A DNA stretch of 64,000 nucleotides from Sulfuricurvum sp. PD_MW2 (GTDB taxonomy: Bacteria; Campylobacterota; Campylobacteria; Campylobacterales; Sulfurimonadaceae), in contig NZ_NSIU01000005.1 in the NCBI RefSeq assembly GCF_002633015.1, positions 32,360-96,359 of the forward strand, in the 5' to 3' direction. A program made the translations under genes and the position numbers. The first letter of the stretch is position 1, and every line of letters begins with the position of its first letter. Shown here piece by piece: positions 9,483-18,597 of this stretch. The notes beneath the pieces are model-generated. The model had not been told where the DNA came from, ran no database searches, and saw only the letters and a program-made list of their open reading frames with translations.

Positions 9483-9559
9483 TGGTGGCGGGGGGGGGAC
9501 TCGAACCCCCGACCTCCGGCTTATGAGACCAGCGCTCTAACCAGCTGAGCTACCCAGCC
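9483..9559 (-). tRNA. tRNA-Met (anticodon CAT), elongator type
   Basis: 77 bases with an encoded CCA. The anticodon loop is CTCATAA, the D stem is GCTC/GAGC, the T stem is GGGGG/CCCCC and the T loop is TTCGAGT. G1-C72 pairing argues against an initiator; a CAT tRNA that reads Ile after lysidine modification cannot be excluded. The acceptor is GGCTGGG against CCCCGCC, which leaves a T4-C69 mismatch. That suggests the 3' strand was replaced during a recombination event. Confidence 0.93.
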
Positions 9560-9703
9560 ATCTATATTTTGAAAGATCGAAATTATAGTCAACGGTTGCT
9601 TATTAAAAGCTAAAAGTAATAAGCAGGAAATATATTTTGTTTGAAAAAACCACATATATAGTATTTAAACTCACAACTATTGAGTCAATGTGGCTAAAGG
9701 GTA

Positions 9704-9732
9704 TTGACAATTAAAGCAAACTCATGTAGAAT
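9704..9732 (+). promoter_or_regulatory. Sigma-70-type promoter of groES-groEL
   Basis: TTGACA at 9704-9709 and TAGAAT at 9727-9732 are separated by 17 bases, 36 bases before the groES ATG. A 5-base inverted repeat ACTCA/TGAGT lies at 9669-9685 upstream. No CIRCE (HrcA) operator was found. Confidence 0.75.
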
Positions 9733-9768
9733 CCCATCCATAAAAATCTCAACATAAAAGGAAATGCT

Positions 9769-10029
9769 ATGAACTTTCAACCGCTTGGAAAACGTGTCTT
9801 GGTACAACGTCTCGAAGAGGCGACCAAAACTGCATCGGGTATCATTATCCCGGACAACGCAAAAGAAAAACCTTCACAAGGTAGTGTCGTTGCCGTAAGC
9901 ACTGAAGTAGAAAACGTTTCTACAGGAGATACCGTCGTATTCGGTAAATACGCAGGAAACGAACTTACTTTGGATGGCAAAAGCTATTTGGTCATTGAGA
10001 CCGATGATTTACTCGGAATTATTAAATAA
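9769..10029 (+). CDS. groES: Co-chaperonin GroES
   Basis: 86 residues, the normal length of the 10-kDa chaperonin. It begins [17 protein letters not shown] and contains the mobile-loop region [18 protein letters not shown] and the end motif GTDDLLGI-like DDLLGIIK. It caps the GroEL cylinder during ATP-driven folding in the cytoplasm. AAAAGGAAATGCT upstream supplies the ribosome site. groEL follows after 24 bases in the same operon. Confidence 0.98.
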   Translation: MNFQPLGKRVLVQRLEEATKTASGIIIPDNAKEKPSQGSVVAVSTEVENVSTGDTVVFGKYAGNELTLDGKSYLVIETDDLLGIIK

Positions 10030-10053
10030 TTTAAAGACTATAAGGAATCAACA

Positions 10054-11685
10054 ATGGCAAAAGAAATTCATTTTTCAGACGAAGCACGCAATAAATTAGC
10101 TGCAGGAGTACAAAAGCTCACGGATGCAGTCAAAGTGACTATGGGACCACGCGGACGCAATGTCCTCATCCAACGCAGTTACGGATCACCGCTCATCACA
10201 AAAGACGGTGTTTCTGTTGCAAAAGAGATCGAACTTAAAGATACTCTTGAAAACATGGGAGCACAACTTGTTAAACAAGTAGCATCCAATACTGCTGATG
10301 AAGCGGGTGACGGTACGACAACTGCTACGGTGCTTGCAAACGCAATTTACCAAGAAGGTCTTCGTAATATCACAGCAGGTGCAAACCCTGTTGAAGTAAA
10401 ACGCGGTATGGACAAAGCACTTGAAGCGATCTTGGAAAACCTAAAAGCTTCAAGCCGTGTTATCAACGATAAAAAAGAGATCGCACAAGTTGCAACCATC
10501 TCGGCAAACTCGGACGAGCGTATCGGTGCCATGATCGCCGAAGCAATGGAAAAAGTAGGACGTGACGGTGTTATCACTGTTGAAGAGGCAAAAGGGATCA
10601 ATGATGAACTCGATGTTGTTGAAGGTATGCAGTTCGACCGCGGTTACCTTAGTCCATATTTCATCAACAACTCTGAAAAAATGACCGTTGAATTGGATCA
10701 TCCGTTCATCTTGTTATTCGATCAAAAAATCTCGAATCTCAAAGATTTGCTTCCGGTGTTAGAGCAAGTCCAAAAAAGTTCACGTCCGCTTCTCATCATT
10801 GCTGAAGATGTCGAGGGTGAAGCGTTGGCAACTTTGGTCGTTAACAAACTACGCGGTGTTCTCAACATTACAGCAGTTAAAGCTCCGGGATTCGGTGATC
10901 GCCGCAAAGCGATGCTCCAAGACATCGCAGTTCTTACTGGTGCACAAGTGATCAGCGAAGAGATCGGCCGCACACTCGACAGTGCTACCATCGCAGATTT
11001 AGGTAACGCATCACGCGTTGTTATCAACAAAGACAATACTACAATCGTTGATGGTGCAGGCGACAAAGCAATGGTAGAAACACGTATCAAAGAGATCCGT
11101 ACTCAAATCGAATCAACCACCAGTGAATACGACAAAGAGAAACTTCAAGAACGCTTGGCAAAACTTGCCGGCGGTGTAGCAGTTATCAAAGTCGGAGCGG
11201 CTACCGAAACTGAAATGAAAGAGAAAAAAGACCGTGTAGATGATGCACTCTCTGCAACCAAAGCAGCGGTAGAAGAAGGGATCGTTATCGGAGGTGGTGC
11301 GGCATTAATCCGTGCAGCAGCAAAAGTAAGCCTCGATCTCAGCGGCGATCAAAAAATCGGATGCGAAATTATCCTCCGTGCGATCAAAGCACCGGTTAAA
11401 CAAATCGCAGATAATGCCGGATACGATGCGGGTGTCGTTGTGAATACCATCGCTACAGCTACGGATGAAAACACCGGATTCAATGCGGCAACCGGCGAAT
11501 ATGTTGATATGTTCGAAGCAGGAATCATCGATCCTCTCAAAGTTGAGCGTGTCGCCTTGACCAATGCGGTATCGGTATCAAGTATGCTTCTCACAACAGA
11601 AGCAACGATCCATGAGATCAAAGAAGACAAACCTGCGATGCCGGATATGGGCGGCATGGGTGGCGGAATGCCAGGTATGATGTAA
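10054..11685 (+). CDS. groEL: Chaperonin GroEL
   Basis: 543 residues, full family length. It begins [19 protein letters not shown] and contains the ATP-binding [10 protein letters not shown] motif (residues near 87-96). It ends in the Gly/Met-rich tail [11 protein letters not shown] that is typical of GroEL. It forms the double-ring folding chamber with GroES. AAGGAATCAACA precedes the ATG. A strong hairpin 10 bases after the stop closes the operon. Confidence 0.99.
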   Translation: MAKEIHFSDEARNKLAAGVQKLTDAVKVTMGPRGRNVLIQRSYGSPLITKDGVSVAKEIELKDTLENMGAQLVKQVASNTADEAGDGTTTATVLANAIYQEGLRNITAGANPVEVKRGMDKALEAILENLKASSRVINDKKEIAQVATISANSDERIGAMIAEAMEKVGRDGVITVEEAKGINDELDVVEGMQFDRGYLSPYFINNSEKMTVELDHPFILLFDQKISNLKDLLPVLEQVQKSSRPLLIIAEDVEGEALATLVVNKLRGVLNITAVKAPGFGDRRKAMLQDIAVLTGAQVISEEIGRTLDSATIADLGNASRVVINKDNTTIVDGAGDKAMVETRIKEIRTQIESTTSEYDKEKLQERLAKLAGGVAVIKVGAATETEMKEKKDRVDDALSATKAAVEEGIVIGGGAALIRAAAKVSLDLSGDQKIGCEIILRAIKAPVKQIADNAGYDAGVVVNTIATATDENTGFNAATGEYVDMFEAGIIDPLKVERVALTNAVSVSSMLLTTEATIHEIKEDKPAMPDMGGMGGGMPGMM

Positions 11686-11695
11686 GCTCAGCAAT

Positions 11696-11721
11696 AAAAT
11701 AACACGCTTGCGTGTTATTTT
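11696..11721 (+). terminator. Rho-independent terminator of groES-groEL
   Basis: AAAATAACACG-CTTG-CGTGTTATTTT is an 11-base perfect stem with a 4-base loop, just after the groEL stop. Its T-rich right arm serves as the U tract. The symmetry would also allow some function in the other direction. Confidence 0.85.
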
Positions 11722-11798
11722 GCTGAACAAACTTTTTCTCCCTTTTATCTCTTCTTTGATACACTGCCTCGAACAATCCAATACAGTGAAATACTTTT

Positions 11799-12047
11799 AT
11801 GCCAACATTTTTGCCTGATCTCATCGGAATTTTTGGAGTTATTGTTATTATCCTCGCATATGTACTTTTGCAGCTTGAAAAAATCGATGCTAAAGATCTG
11901 ATCTTTTCAATTTTGAATACACTCGGTGCATTTTTGATTATCGTATCGCTTTTGTACGATTGGAATCTTGCTTCATTTATTATGGAATTAACGTGGATGA
12001 TAGTGAGTTTGTATGGGATATGGAAATATTATAAACATACCGCCTAA
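11799..12047 (+). CDS. Small integral membrane protein, CBU_0592-like
   Basis: 82 residues with three hydrophobic segments: about 6-27 (LIGIFGVIVIILAYVLLQL), 35-55 and 58-75. This size and pattern, with a conserved YxxxQ-like region after helix 1, matches a widespread small membrane protein family of unknown role (CBU_0592-like). It stands alone between groEL and a convergent TerC-like gene. No strong promoter was recognised. Confidence 0.72.
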   Translation: MPTFLPDLIGIFGVIVIILAYVLLQLEKIDAKDLIFSILNTLGAFLIIVSLLYDWNLASFIMELTWMIVSLYGIWKYYKHTA

Positions 12048-12055
12048 AGAGGCGG
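12040..12055. terminator. Hairpin between convergent genes, possible bidirectional terminator
   Basis: CCGCCT-AAAG-AGGCGG overlaps the stop of the 11799 gene and lies 12 bases from the end of the convergent TerC-like gene. It has six G/C-rich pairs but no clear T run on either side, so its strength is uncertain. Confidence 0.5.
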
Positions 12056-12066
12056 CAGAAAGAAAC

Positions 12067-13047
12067 TTAGTGTTCTAAATTCGCTTGGCGGTTTTCCCAA
12101 AGAGAGTGTGCGAATGCAGCTGCAATGAGAGCAATCCCGATCGTTCCTGTAACCATTTCACTAATCTCGGTAGTAATTTTCATCAACATGATAACCGCCA
12201 AAATTCCGATCGCATAGTGTGCCCCATGTTCAAGATAACGAAAATGAGAAAGCACTTTATGTTCAACAAAATAGAGGGTAATACTTCGAACAAACATCGC
12301 CCCTACCCCTAAACCGATCATAATGATGAAAATATTGCTGGTCAAGGCAAATGCTCCAATGACTCCGTCGAAACTGAAACTCGCATCTAATATTTCCAAA
12401 TAAATGAATCCGGCCACACCGCTTTTGACCGTATCGGAAGAGAGAAAATGATCCAGCATACCAAGTAATGAGTGCAATAATACACCGTACATAAATGCCA
12501 AGACAATCCCGAAATCTTGCGTGATGTGCCCCAATGTAATCCCTACCATAATAGCCGTGATCAATTCGATATTCGCGACTCCGGAAAATTTTTCCATTAC
12601 CTTGGAACCCTCTACGAAGGTGACCCATTTGATATCTCTTTCTTCAAAGAAAAAGTCCAAAAAGACCATAAGCAAAAATGCCCCACCAAATGCAAAAATT
12701 GTCGTCTCGGTCGTTTTCAGTACCGCTTCATAGCGTTCGGGATCATCGATTGCCACTTGCAACGTTTCAAATAATCCCATTCCTGTCACAAGCGATACAA
12801 TTGCCAAAGGAAATACTAGTCGCATACCAAAAACAGCCAAAGGGAGACCAAATAAAATAAACCGTTTTTGCCAAATCGGATCCATCGTCTCTAACACCTT
12901 GGCATTTACCACCGCATTATCAAAAGAGAGAGAAATTTCAAGAACAATCAAAAGAAAGGTGATGTAAATAGCGGCAACTCCGCCTAAAAAATATCCCGCA
13001 ATCAGACCAAGAGCCATGATTAAAAACGAGCTGTAGAAATAACGCAT
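12067..13047 (-). CDS. TerC/DUF475-family integral membrane protein
   Basis: 326 residues, mostly membrane segments. It has the family signature ISLSFDNAVVNA near residue 40 and acidic residues within helices (SFDGVIGAF near 225). TerC relatives are linked to metal or tellurite resistance and, in some cases, to metal loading of exported proteins; the DUF475 branch has no fixed role. It is transcribed leftward and is monocistronic as far as can be seen. It ends against the convergent small membrane protein gene. Confidence 0.85.
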   Translation of the reverse strand: MRYFYSSFLIMALGLIAGYFLGGVAAIYITFLLIVLEISLSFDNAVVNAKVLETMDPIWQKRFILFGLPLAVFGMRLVFPLAIVSLVTGMGLFETLQVAIDDPERYEAVLKTTETTIFAFGGAFLLMVFLDFFFEERDIKWVTFVEGSKVMEKFSGVANIELITAIMVGITLGHITQDFGIVLAFMYGVLLHSLLGMLDHFLSSDTVKSGVAGFIYLEILDASFSFDGVIGAFALTSNIFIIMIGLGVGAMFVRSITLYFVEHKVLSHFRYLEHGAHYAIGILAVIMLMKITTEISEMVTGTIGIALIAAAFAHSLWENRQANLEH

Positions 13048-13083
13048 AGTTTTGCCCTTGCAAAAAAGATGCGAAATTATACC

Positions 13084-13779
13084 CTACATCAGAGCATCAT
13101 GCCATTGAACCAGTGAAAGTCGAAATCCCTCTTTGACCGGAAGCACTTCATGGGCAAAATAGGGATTACTCAAAAAAACGACCATATCCCCCGCTTCAGG
13201 ACGAAGTGTTATCGTGTTTCCGGCTTCATCGCATAGATAGTTAAAAAGCAGCTCTCCCCCACTAAAATGGTCACTGTCTGTGGGATTAGGTGTATAGGAT
13301 GTAGTAAAAAGAACGGTGGTAAGTTTACGCTCCGGTGCAACGGTACGGTAACCAACAACGTTGCCATCACTATCACGAAGCTCACTCGCATCATCTGAGT
13401 GTTTGACATAAAACGATCCACTTTCGTATCCAAGCACCTGCACATCAGTCGCCTTGGACAATGAAATTGCAAAAAATGTTTCTATCTCTGAACGCACCGC
13501 TTCAAAACGGCGGTCATAAAGTGCACGATGCTCGGTACTCAACGTGTGTAGATCGGTTTTACGGATTGCAGTATCGAGTGATTTACCTCGAAGCTCTGCT
13601 TGCATGGCATCTTTATCCGCTAATGCATGTGCAGTGATAGCGCGACATTCTGAGGGGCTGAGAACCCCCTCCAAAACCATATAGGGAAAATCATGATAAG
13701 GGTTGGGTAAGCGTTTTGTCGGAATATCCCAGGATAAAAGCTCGTCACTGGCATAGACATAATTACTGATTTGATGCAC
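13084..13779 (-). CDS. Fe(II)/2-oxoglutarate-dependent prolyl-4-hydroxylase-like oxygenase
   Basis: 231 residues. The iron triad is visible as HSD in YVKHSDD (near 123-125) and a distal His in YFAHEVLPV. The 2-oxoglutarate Arg is in GFRLSLVQWHD close to the C-terminus. The start is GTG at 13779, 5 bases after exbD. PiuC/PKHD-type relatives often sit beside TonB-dependent iron uptake genes, and the adjacent exbB-exbD fits that context. The substrate is unknown. Confidence 0.8.
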   Translation of the reverse strand: MHQISNYVYASDELLSWDIPTKRLPNPYHDFPYMVLEGVLSPSECRAITAHALADKDAMQAELRGKSLDTAIRKTDLHTLSTEHRALYDRRFEAVRSEIETFFAISLSKATDVQVLGYESGSFYVKHSDDASELRDSDGNVVGYRTVAPERKLTTVLFTTSYTPNPTDSDHFSGGELLFNYLCDEAGNTITLRPEAGDMVVFLSNPYFAHEVLPVKEGFRLSLVQWHDALM

Positions 13780-13784
13780 AGCGA

Positions 13785-14171
13785 TTACTTCTTATCCGTT
13801 ACAATATAGAGTTGCTCATGTCCGAGGCGTTTAAGGACATCCATCACTCCCACAAAATTTTGAAATGCCGCTTCTTTGTCACTGTAAAGGACTACGGTCA
13901 TCTCTTTGCCCCCTTCGACAACGTTTTGCTCGAATTGTTCCAACGAAATCGGGGTTTTCTCATCCCCTAACATCAAAGTTCCGTCTTTTTGGATGGTGAG
14001 TTTTAGCTCCGATGGCTTATGCTCTGCCGCCGTTCCCTTGGCATTTGGAAGATCGACCGGTATAAGTCCTGTTTTGATAAACGTTGCAGTCGTAAGAACC
14101 ATCACCAACAGTACCAGCATAATATCGATAAACGGGATAACGTTGATCGTATCAATCCGTTTCATTCTCAT
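13785..14171 (-). CDS. exbD: ExbD-type TonB energising protein
   Basis: 128 residues. It has the ExbD/TolR plan: a short cytoplasmic N-terminus, one membrane helix with the proton-path Asp (NVIPFIDIMLVLLVM) and a periplasmic domain ending YIVTDKK. With ExbB it uses the proton gradient to drive TonB. A longer frame from 14204 exists, but AGAGGA sits properly ahead of ATG 14171. No tonB gene is in this cluster. Confidence 0.92.
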   Translation of the reverse strand: MRMKRIDTINVIPFIDIMLVLLVMVLTTATFIKTGLIPVDLPNAKGTAAEHKPSELKLTIQKDGTLMLGDEKTPISLEQFEQNVVEGGKEMTVVLYSDKEAAFQNFVGVMDVLKRLGHEQLYIVTDKK

Positions 14172-14175
14172 ACTA

Positions 14176-14625
14176 TTATCCTCTGTTTTTATGGGCATTA
14201 ACATCCCATAATGTCAAAATTCGCTCCATTTTACGCAATAAAATGTTGTAAAACACGATAGAAGGAATTGCAACGACCAATCCCATCGCGGTTGCTTTGA
14301 GTGCCAATGCAAGACCTGTCATGATTTTTTTAGGATCAACTGCACCCACATCTCCAAGGCTATAAAACGTAATCATAATCCCCAATACGGTACCGAGCAA
14401 TCCGACATACGGAGCATTAGAACCTATGGTTGCGATAGTAGAGACATTGTCCCCCAAATCAAGTTCTAGTTCTTCTTTGGTTCCATAATCCTCTAAACGA
14501 ACTGCTTTATATGCCATTAAGCGTTCAATAAAAAGCCACAAAGAGACGATACTCATCATCACCAATACACCGATGATTCCGTAATCTACAGCATTATGCG
14601 CCATTCCCAGCCAACTATTTTCCAT
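14176..14625 (-). CDS. exbB: ExbB-type TonB energising protein (MotA/TolQ/ExbB family)
   Basis: 149 residues with three membrane segments and the family core APYVGLLGTVLGIMITF followed by GLALALKATAMGLVVAIPS. The start is ATG 14625, preceded by AAAGGA; the frame could run further upstream but without a ribosome site. It overlaps the 3' end of the histidine kinase gene by 11 bases and is followed 4 bases later by exbD, so it belongs to the same operon. Confidence 0.93.
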   Translation of the reverse strand: MENSWLGMAHNAVDYGIIGVLVMMSIVSLWLFIERLMAYKAVRLEDYGTKEELELDLGDNVSTIATIGSNAPYVGLLGTVLGIMITFYSLGDVGAVDPKKIMTGLALALKATAMGLVVAIPSIVFYNILLRKMERILTLWDVNAHKNRG

Positions 14626-15460
14626 TATTATCCTTTTGTTTAAATTCGAGAGTGACACACGTCCCCTCATTCATCCGCGATGCAATATGCAATCCTATGC
14701 CATAGCGGTCGCAATAACGTTTGACCAAACTAAGCCCGATCCCATAACCTGCCATCGTCGAATCATTTTGATAATAGCGATCGTAAATACGAATCAAGGT
14801 GATTTCATCCATCCCGATCCCCTGATCGCAAATACTCAACGTCTTGTGTTGAAGTGTGATTGAGATTATAGGATTTTTAGGTGAATATTTCACCCCGTTC
14901 TCGATCAAATTATCAATCACTTTGCCTAATCCAATCCGATCTCCATACACTTCACACGCTTCAATCTCCACCTGCCATTCTGCAGAGGGGTACAACGAGC
15001 GTAAAAAAAGGAGTCGATCTTCAATCACATCACGTAAATCAAAATGTTCAATTTTTTCTCTTTCACTCTGTTTTTTTATCATATAATCAAGCTCGTTGTA
15101 ACGCTCTTTTAACATTTTTGAGGCTATTTCAATCCGTTCAAGACGTTTGAGACTTTTTTCATCGCTGTGAGCTTTTCTGAGCATCTCAACGTTTGCGGTA
15201 ATAGTATTGATCGGAAGATTCAACTCATGCAGCGTCTCTTTGGAAAACCGTTCCAAATGATCAAAATGTTCACGCAAAGGGGTGATAGCAATCCGTGCCA
15301 TAATGCCTCCGACAACAAGAGTCAGTATCAGCGATACAAAAGCAATTATTCCCCACTGTTGAACACCGATGACATCGTGTACATAATAGATACCGGCAAT
15401 CAATACAGCCGTTGTGGTCACATACAAAGATGCTAATGCAATCTCAACATTACGAAACAA
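14615..15460 (-). CDS. Sensor histidine kinase
   Basis: 281 residues. Two N-terminal membrane helices (about 8-26 and 36-56) are separated by a very short loop, so there is almost no external sensor domain. The H box is KETLHELNLPINTI (His near 79), the N box is VIDNLIENGVKYS, and the G boxes are CDQGIGMD and GYGIGLSL. It autophosphorylates and passes the phosphate to the response regulator whose gene overlaps by 11 bases upstream. The signal is probably sensed in or at the membrane (inference). Confidence 0.92.
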   Translation of the reverse strand: MFRNVEIALASLYVTTTAVLIAGIYYVHDVIGVQQWGIIAFVSLILTLVVGGIMARIAITPLREHFDHLERFSKETLHELNLPINTITANVEMLRKAHSDEKSLKRLERIEIASKMLKERYNELDYMIKKQSEREKIEHFDLRDVIEDRLLFLRSLYPSAEWQVEIEACEVYGDRIGLGKVIDNLIENGVKYSPKNPIISITLQHKTLSICDQGIGMDEITLIRIYDRYYQNDSTMAGYGIGLSLVKRYCDRYGIGLHIASRMNEGTCVTLEFKQKDNNGK

Positions 15461-16106
15461 GACGATACCCTACTCCACGTATGTTGACAATCATATCGCT
15501 TCCGATCTCTTGTTTAAGGCGGTTGATATAAACCCTTATGGCTCCATCACTGATCATTTCAGAAGGGCTCCATAATGTATCCATAATCATCTCTTTGGTA
15601 ACGATTTCCCCTGCATTTCGAATCAATAACCCCATCAGCTGATACTCTTTGAGAGATAACTCAAGCTCTTTATCCCCCATTAAAATACACTTATGAAGTT
15701 CGTCAATGCAAAGTGTCCCGACACAATCACGGGATTTCCCCTTGGTTCGGCGTAAAAGAGCATGAATACGGACGATAAGTTCATCGATATTGAACGGTTT
15801 TTTGAGATAATCATCCGCACCGATCTCAAATGCTTGGGAAAGTTTTTCAATCTCATTGTGAGAAGTTAAATAAATAGTCGGAGTAAGATCGTTTGCGCGA
15901 CGCAGCTCTTTTAAAAGAGAGAGCCCATCTATCAGAGGGACATTGATATCCAGAAGATAAAGATCAAATTGATTTTTATACGTCTCATCCAACGCCGACT
16001 GTCCGTTACGGCACAGCACAACGCCAAATCCTTCCTCTTCCAGGACATCAACGATCGATTCACCAAATAGCAAATCGTCCTCTAACAGTAAGATTTTATT
16101 CGACAC
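15450..16106 (-). CDS. OmpR/PhoB-type response regulator
   Basis: 218 residues. The receiver domain has the acidic pair at residues 10-11, phospho-acceptor Asp53 in LLDINVP and Lys near 102 in LKKPF. The C-terminal half is a winged-helix DNA-binding domain with YINRLKQEIG and the end motif IRGVGYRLV. It overlaps pyrC upstream and the kinase gene downstream by 11 bases each, so the pair is co-translated. Its targets are not visible; the downstream exbB-exbD genes are candidates. Confidence 0.95.
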   Translation of the reverse strand: MSNKILLLEDDLLFGESIVDVLEEEGFGVVLCRNGQSALDETYKNQFDLYLLDINVPLIDGLSLLKELRRANDLTPTIYLTSHNEIEKLSQAFEIGADDYLKKPFNIDELIVRIHALLRRTKGKSRDCVGTLCIDELHKCILMGDKELELSLKEYQLMGLLIRNAGEIVTKEMIMDTLWSPSEMISDGAIRVYINRLKQEIGSDMIVNIRGVGYRLVS

Positions 16107-17103
16107 GCTCTATCGACCATTGGAGAGTTTCCCCAGCTCTCATCGGAACAACCGTTCCATAGATGTCGGGAACCACAAAATTGTGTTTGACCAATGTTAC
16201 CTCTTTGTATTCTGCACAGATACCGTAAATTTGTTGTGCATTATCGCTCACAAACGCTTGAAGGTTATCCAATTTATCGTGTGCTTCAAATACTTCGCAA
16301 AGTAACTGCAATGCAATCGGTGCAGTAAATACCCCTGCCCCGCAGCCGCACGATTCTTTCGTATGTTTCGGATGGGGGGCCGAATCAGAGCCGAACATTA
16401 CTTTCGGATGCGCTTCGAGAGCTACTTTCAAAAGGGCAGAACGATCTTCAGGACGTTTAGCTATCGGCTTGCAGAACAGATGAGGGCGCAACATGCCACC
16501 GGCTACATCATCCAAAGTAATAATGAGATGATGCACCGTAATGGTTGCATACAAATTTTCATATTTATCCAGCATAGCTACCGCAGCAGCTGTTGTAATA
16601 TGTTCCATCACTATTTTAAGTTTCGGGAAATTGCTTGCGAGCATCTCATAGACACTCATAAACTCCGCTTCGCGATCCATCACAAATCCGTTCGTCTCGC
16701 CATGCACGGAGAGGATGATTCCCAAATCACTCATCGCATTGAGTGTTTCGCGCATCGCTTCGATATCAAATGAAGCGACACCCCCTTCCGAATTTGTTGT
16801 TACACCGCTCGGATAAAGTTTGATGGCAGTGACGTCATCTTGAACACTTTCCAAAAATTCACGGCTGTAGTTTTGATAAAAAAGCGTCATATACGGTTCG
16901 AAATCGTCCCGTCCGATAGCGTGTTTGATCCGTTTTTTATACTCTTTGACTGCGTCCAAGGTTGTAACCGGAGGAACAAGATTGGGCATTACCAGCGCTC
17001 CGCTAAAGCTGTATGATGTCAATGGTGCAACGGTTTCGAGCATATCACCATCACGAAGATGCAAATGCATATCCAGAGGCATCGTTAATGTAATATTGTT
17101 CAT
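16096..17103 (-). CDS. pyrC: Dihydroorotase, class II
   Basis: 335 residues. It has the metal motif MHLHLRDGD (His13 and His15), HGE and ITVHHL metal-ligand regions, and a late GSDSAPHP motif with the catalytic Asp. It closes carbamoyl-aspartate to dihydroorotate in pyrimidine synthesis. It starts 3 bases after the phosphohexomutase gene and overlaps the response regulator gene by 11 bases, so a housekeeping enzyme is locked into an operon with a two-component system. Confidence 0.97.
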   Translation of the reverse strand: MNNITLTMPLDMHLHLRDGDMLETVAPLTSYSFSGALVMPNLVPPVTTLDAVKEYKKRIKHAIGRDDFEPYMTLFYQNYSREFLESVQDDVTAIKLYPSGVTTNSEGGVASFDIEAMRETLNAMSDLGIILSVHGETNGFVMDREAEFMSVYEMLASNFPKLKIVMEHITTAAAVAMLDKYENLYATITVHHLIITLDDVAGGMLRPHLFCKPIAKRPEDRSALLKVALEAHPKVMFGSDSAPHPKHTKESCGCGAGVFTAPIALQLLCEVFEAHDKLDNLQAFVSDNAQQIYGICAEYKEVTLVKHNFVVPDIYGTVVPMRAGETLQWSIERVE

Positions 17104-17106
17104 CTC

Positions 17107-18477
17107 TCAGACCTTCAATTGATTTTGTGCTTCTTGAATCAACGCGTTTAGCGCCTCTTCGTATCGCAGAGCTTCCGATTGTTCGGTCGATTCAAAACGG
17201 GTTACCAGTACCGGAGTCGTATTACTTGCACGAACCAATCCCCACCCTTTTTCAAATATGACCCGCACTCCGTCCACATCGATGATCTCTTTGATGGAAG
17301 GAAAAGATGCCGGAGGGGTTTGAAGAAGCTCTTTGAGTTTCGCCATTAAAGGAAATTTCTCTTTTTCAGTCGTTTTTACTTTGATCTCTTCGGTGGAAAA
17401 AACTTTTGGGAGTTTTGCAATCTCATCGTCCAAATCAACCCCTTCCTGTACCAATTCCAACATACGCAACGTCGCATAAATCGCATCGTCGTATCCAAAA
17501 TAGCGATCGGCAAAAAAGACGTGTCCGCTCACTTCACACGCCAAATCGGCATGCAGCTCTTTCATTTTTACTTTGAGATTGGAGTGTCCGGTTTTGTACA
17601 TCACTGCCGTTGCTCCACGTTGACGGAGAGTATCGTACATCACTTGGGAACATTTGACCTCACCGATAACGGTCGGATTTTTCATCTTCATGGCGTACAA
17701 AAGGGCCATCATATCGCCCTTGATGTTGTTACGAGGGGTCAATACGGCGATACGATCAGCATCTCCGTCATACGCAAATGCAATATCTCCATCGGAAGCC
17801 AGAAGCTTTTTAATATCCTCAAGATTATGCTCTTCACTCGGATCAGGATGATGATTCGGGAATGTTCCGTCGGGATCGACATAAATCCCTTTCGCATTGA
17901 ACCCTAGTTCCTTGAAAATCTCCTCAATCACCAGCCCTGCTACACCATTGCCGCAATCGTAGACAATTTTGGTGTCCAGCGCGCGAAGGTGTCCAAACGA
18001 CTCTATCATAAACCGTTTGTAGCGGCTTAAGGCATCGATCTCTATAACCTGACGCTCGACTTTTGATGGCATACCCATTGCATCGATTTTGCGCCCCAAT
18101 GCATAAATTTGTTCTCCGAAAAACGGCGCTTTATTGATTGTAATTTTAAATCCGTTGTATTCGCTCGGATTGTGTGAACCGGTAATCATCACAGAAGCAC
18201 ACGGAGTTATCCCATCAAATTCTTGGTAATTACAAAAATAGTTGACGGGAGTCGGCACCATTCCCATCCCAAGAACGTTCATTCCTCCGGCATTCAATCC
18301 TGCAGCCAAATATTCAAAAAGGATCGGAGAGTGTGAACGGGCATCATAGCCGACGGCAACATATTCGCCAAATTCTCGCATCTCTTCTGCCAAAGCATAC
18401 CCCAAACGGGTAATGCTCTCTTCATTTAACTCTTTTTCAAAAATTCCGCGAATATCGTACTCACGATAAATAGACAT
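17107..18477 (-). CDS. manB: Phosphomannomutase/phosphoglucomutase
   Basis: 456 residues in the alpha-D-phosphohexomutase family. The order is EYDIRGIF at the start, the phospho-serine loop TGSHNPSEYNG near 100, the metal loop DGDADR near 245, the sugar loop CEVSGH and the phosphate-binding RASNTTPVLVTRFE near the end. It converts hexose-6-phosphate to hexose-1-phosphate, the entry to nucleotide sugars needed by the glycan locus at 31-61 kb. ATG 18477 is preferred over 18492 because AAGGGAAAG precedes it. It is the first gene of the leftward operon. Confidence 0.92.
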   Translation of the reverse strand: MSIYREYDIRGIFEKELNEESITRLGYALAEEMREFGEYVAVGYDARSHSPILFEYLAAGLNAGGMNVLGMGMVPTPVNYFCNYQEFDGITPCASVMITGSHNPSEYNGFKITINKAPFFGEQIYALGRKIDAMGMPSKVERQVIEIDALSRYKRFMIESFGHLRALDTKIVYDCGNGVAGLVIEEIFKELGFNAKGIYVDPDGTFPNHHPDPSEEHNLEDIKKLLASDGDIAFAYDGDADRIAVLTPRNNIKGDMMALLYAMKMKNPTVIGEVKCSQVMYDTLRQRGATAVMYKTGHSNLKVKMKELHADLACEVSGHVFFADRYFGYDDAIYATLRMLELVQEGVDLDDEIAKLPKVFSTEEIKVKTTEKEKFPLMAKLKELLQTPPASFPSIKEIIDVDGVRVIFEKGWGLVRASNTTPVLVTRFESTEQSEALRYEEALNALIQEAQNQLKV

Positions 18478-18539
18478 ACTTTCCCTTTTCAAGCAACATT
18501 TACAAATTATACAACGAGGTAGTTAAAAGAGTCTTGTAC

Positions 18540-18554
18540 GGGGCTGCAAGCCCC
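18540..18554. terminator. G/C-rich hairpin after the amtB gene
   Basis: GGGGCT-GCA-AGCCCC lies between the end of amtB (18598) and the start of manB. The stem is strong but no T run follows in either direction, so it may be a weak or factor-assisted terminator, or an mRNA 3' stabiliser. Confidence 0.45.
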
Positions 18555-18597
18555 AAAGAAGAATAGTATAGAAGTGTTACAATAGTGTTAAGTAGAT

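Noticed and set aside
9660..9768. CIRCE operator ahead of groES
   Set aside because: No TTAGCACTC-9-GAGTGCTAA match. Only a short ACTCA/TGAGT inverted repeat is present.
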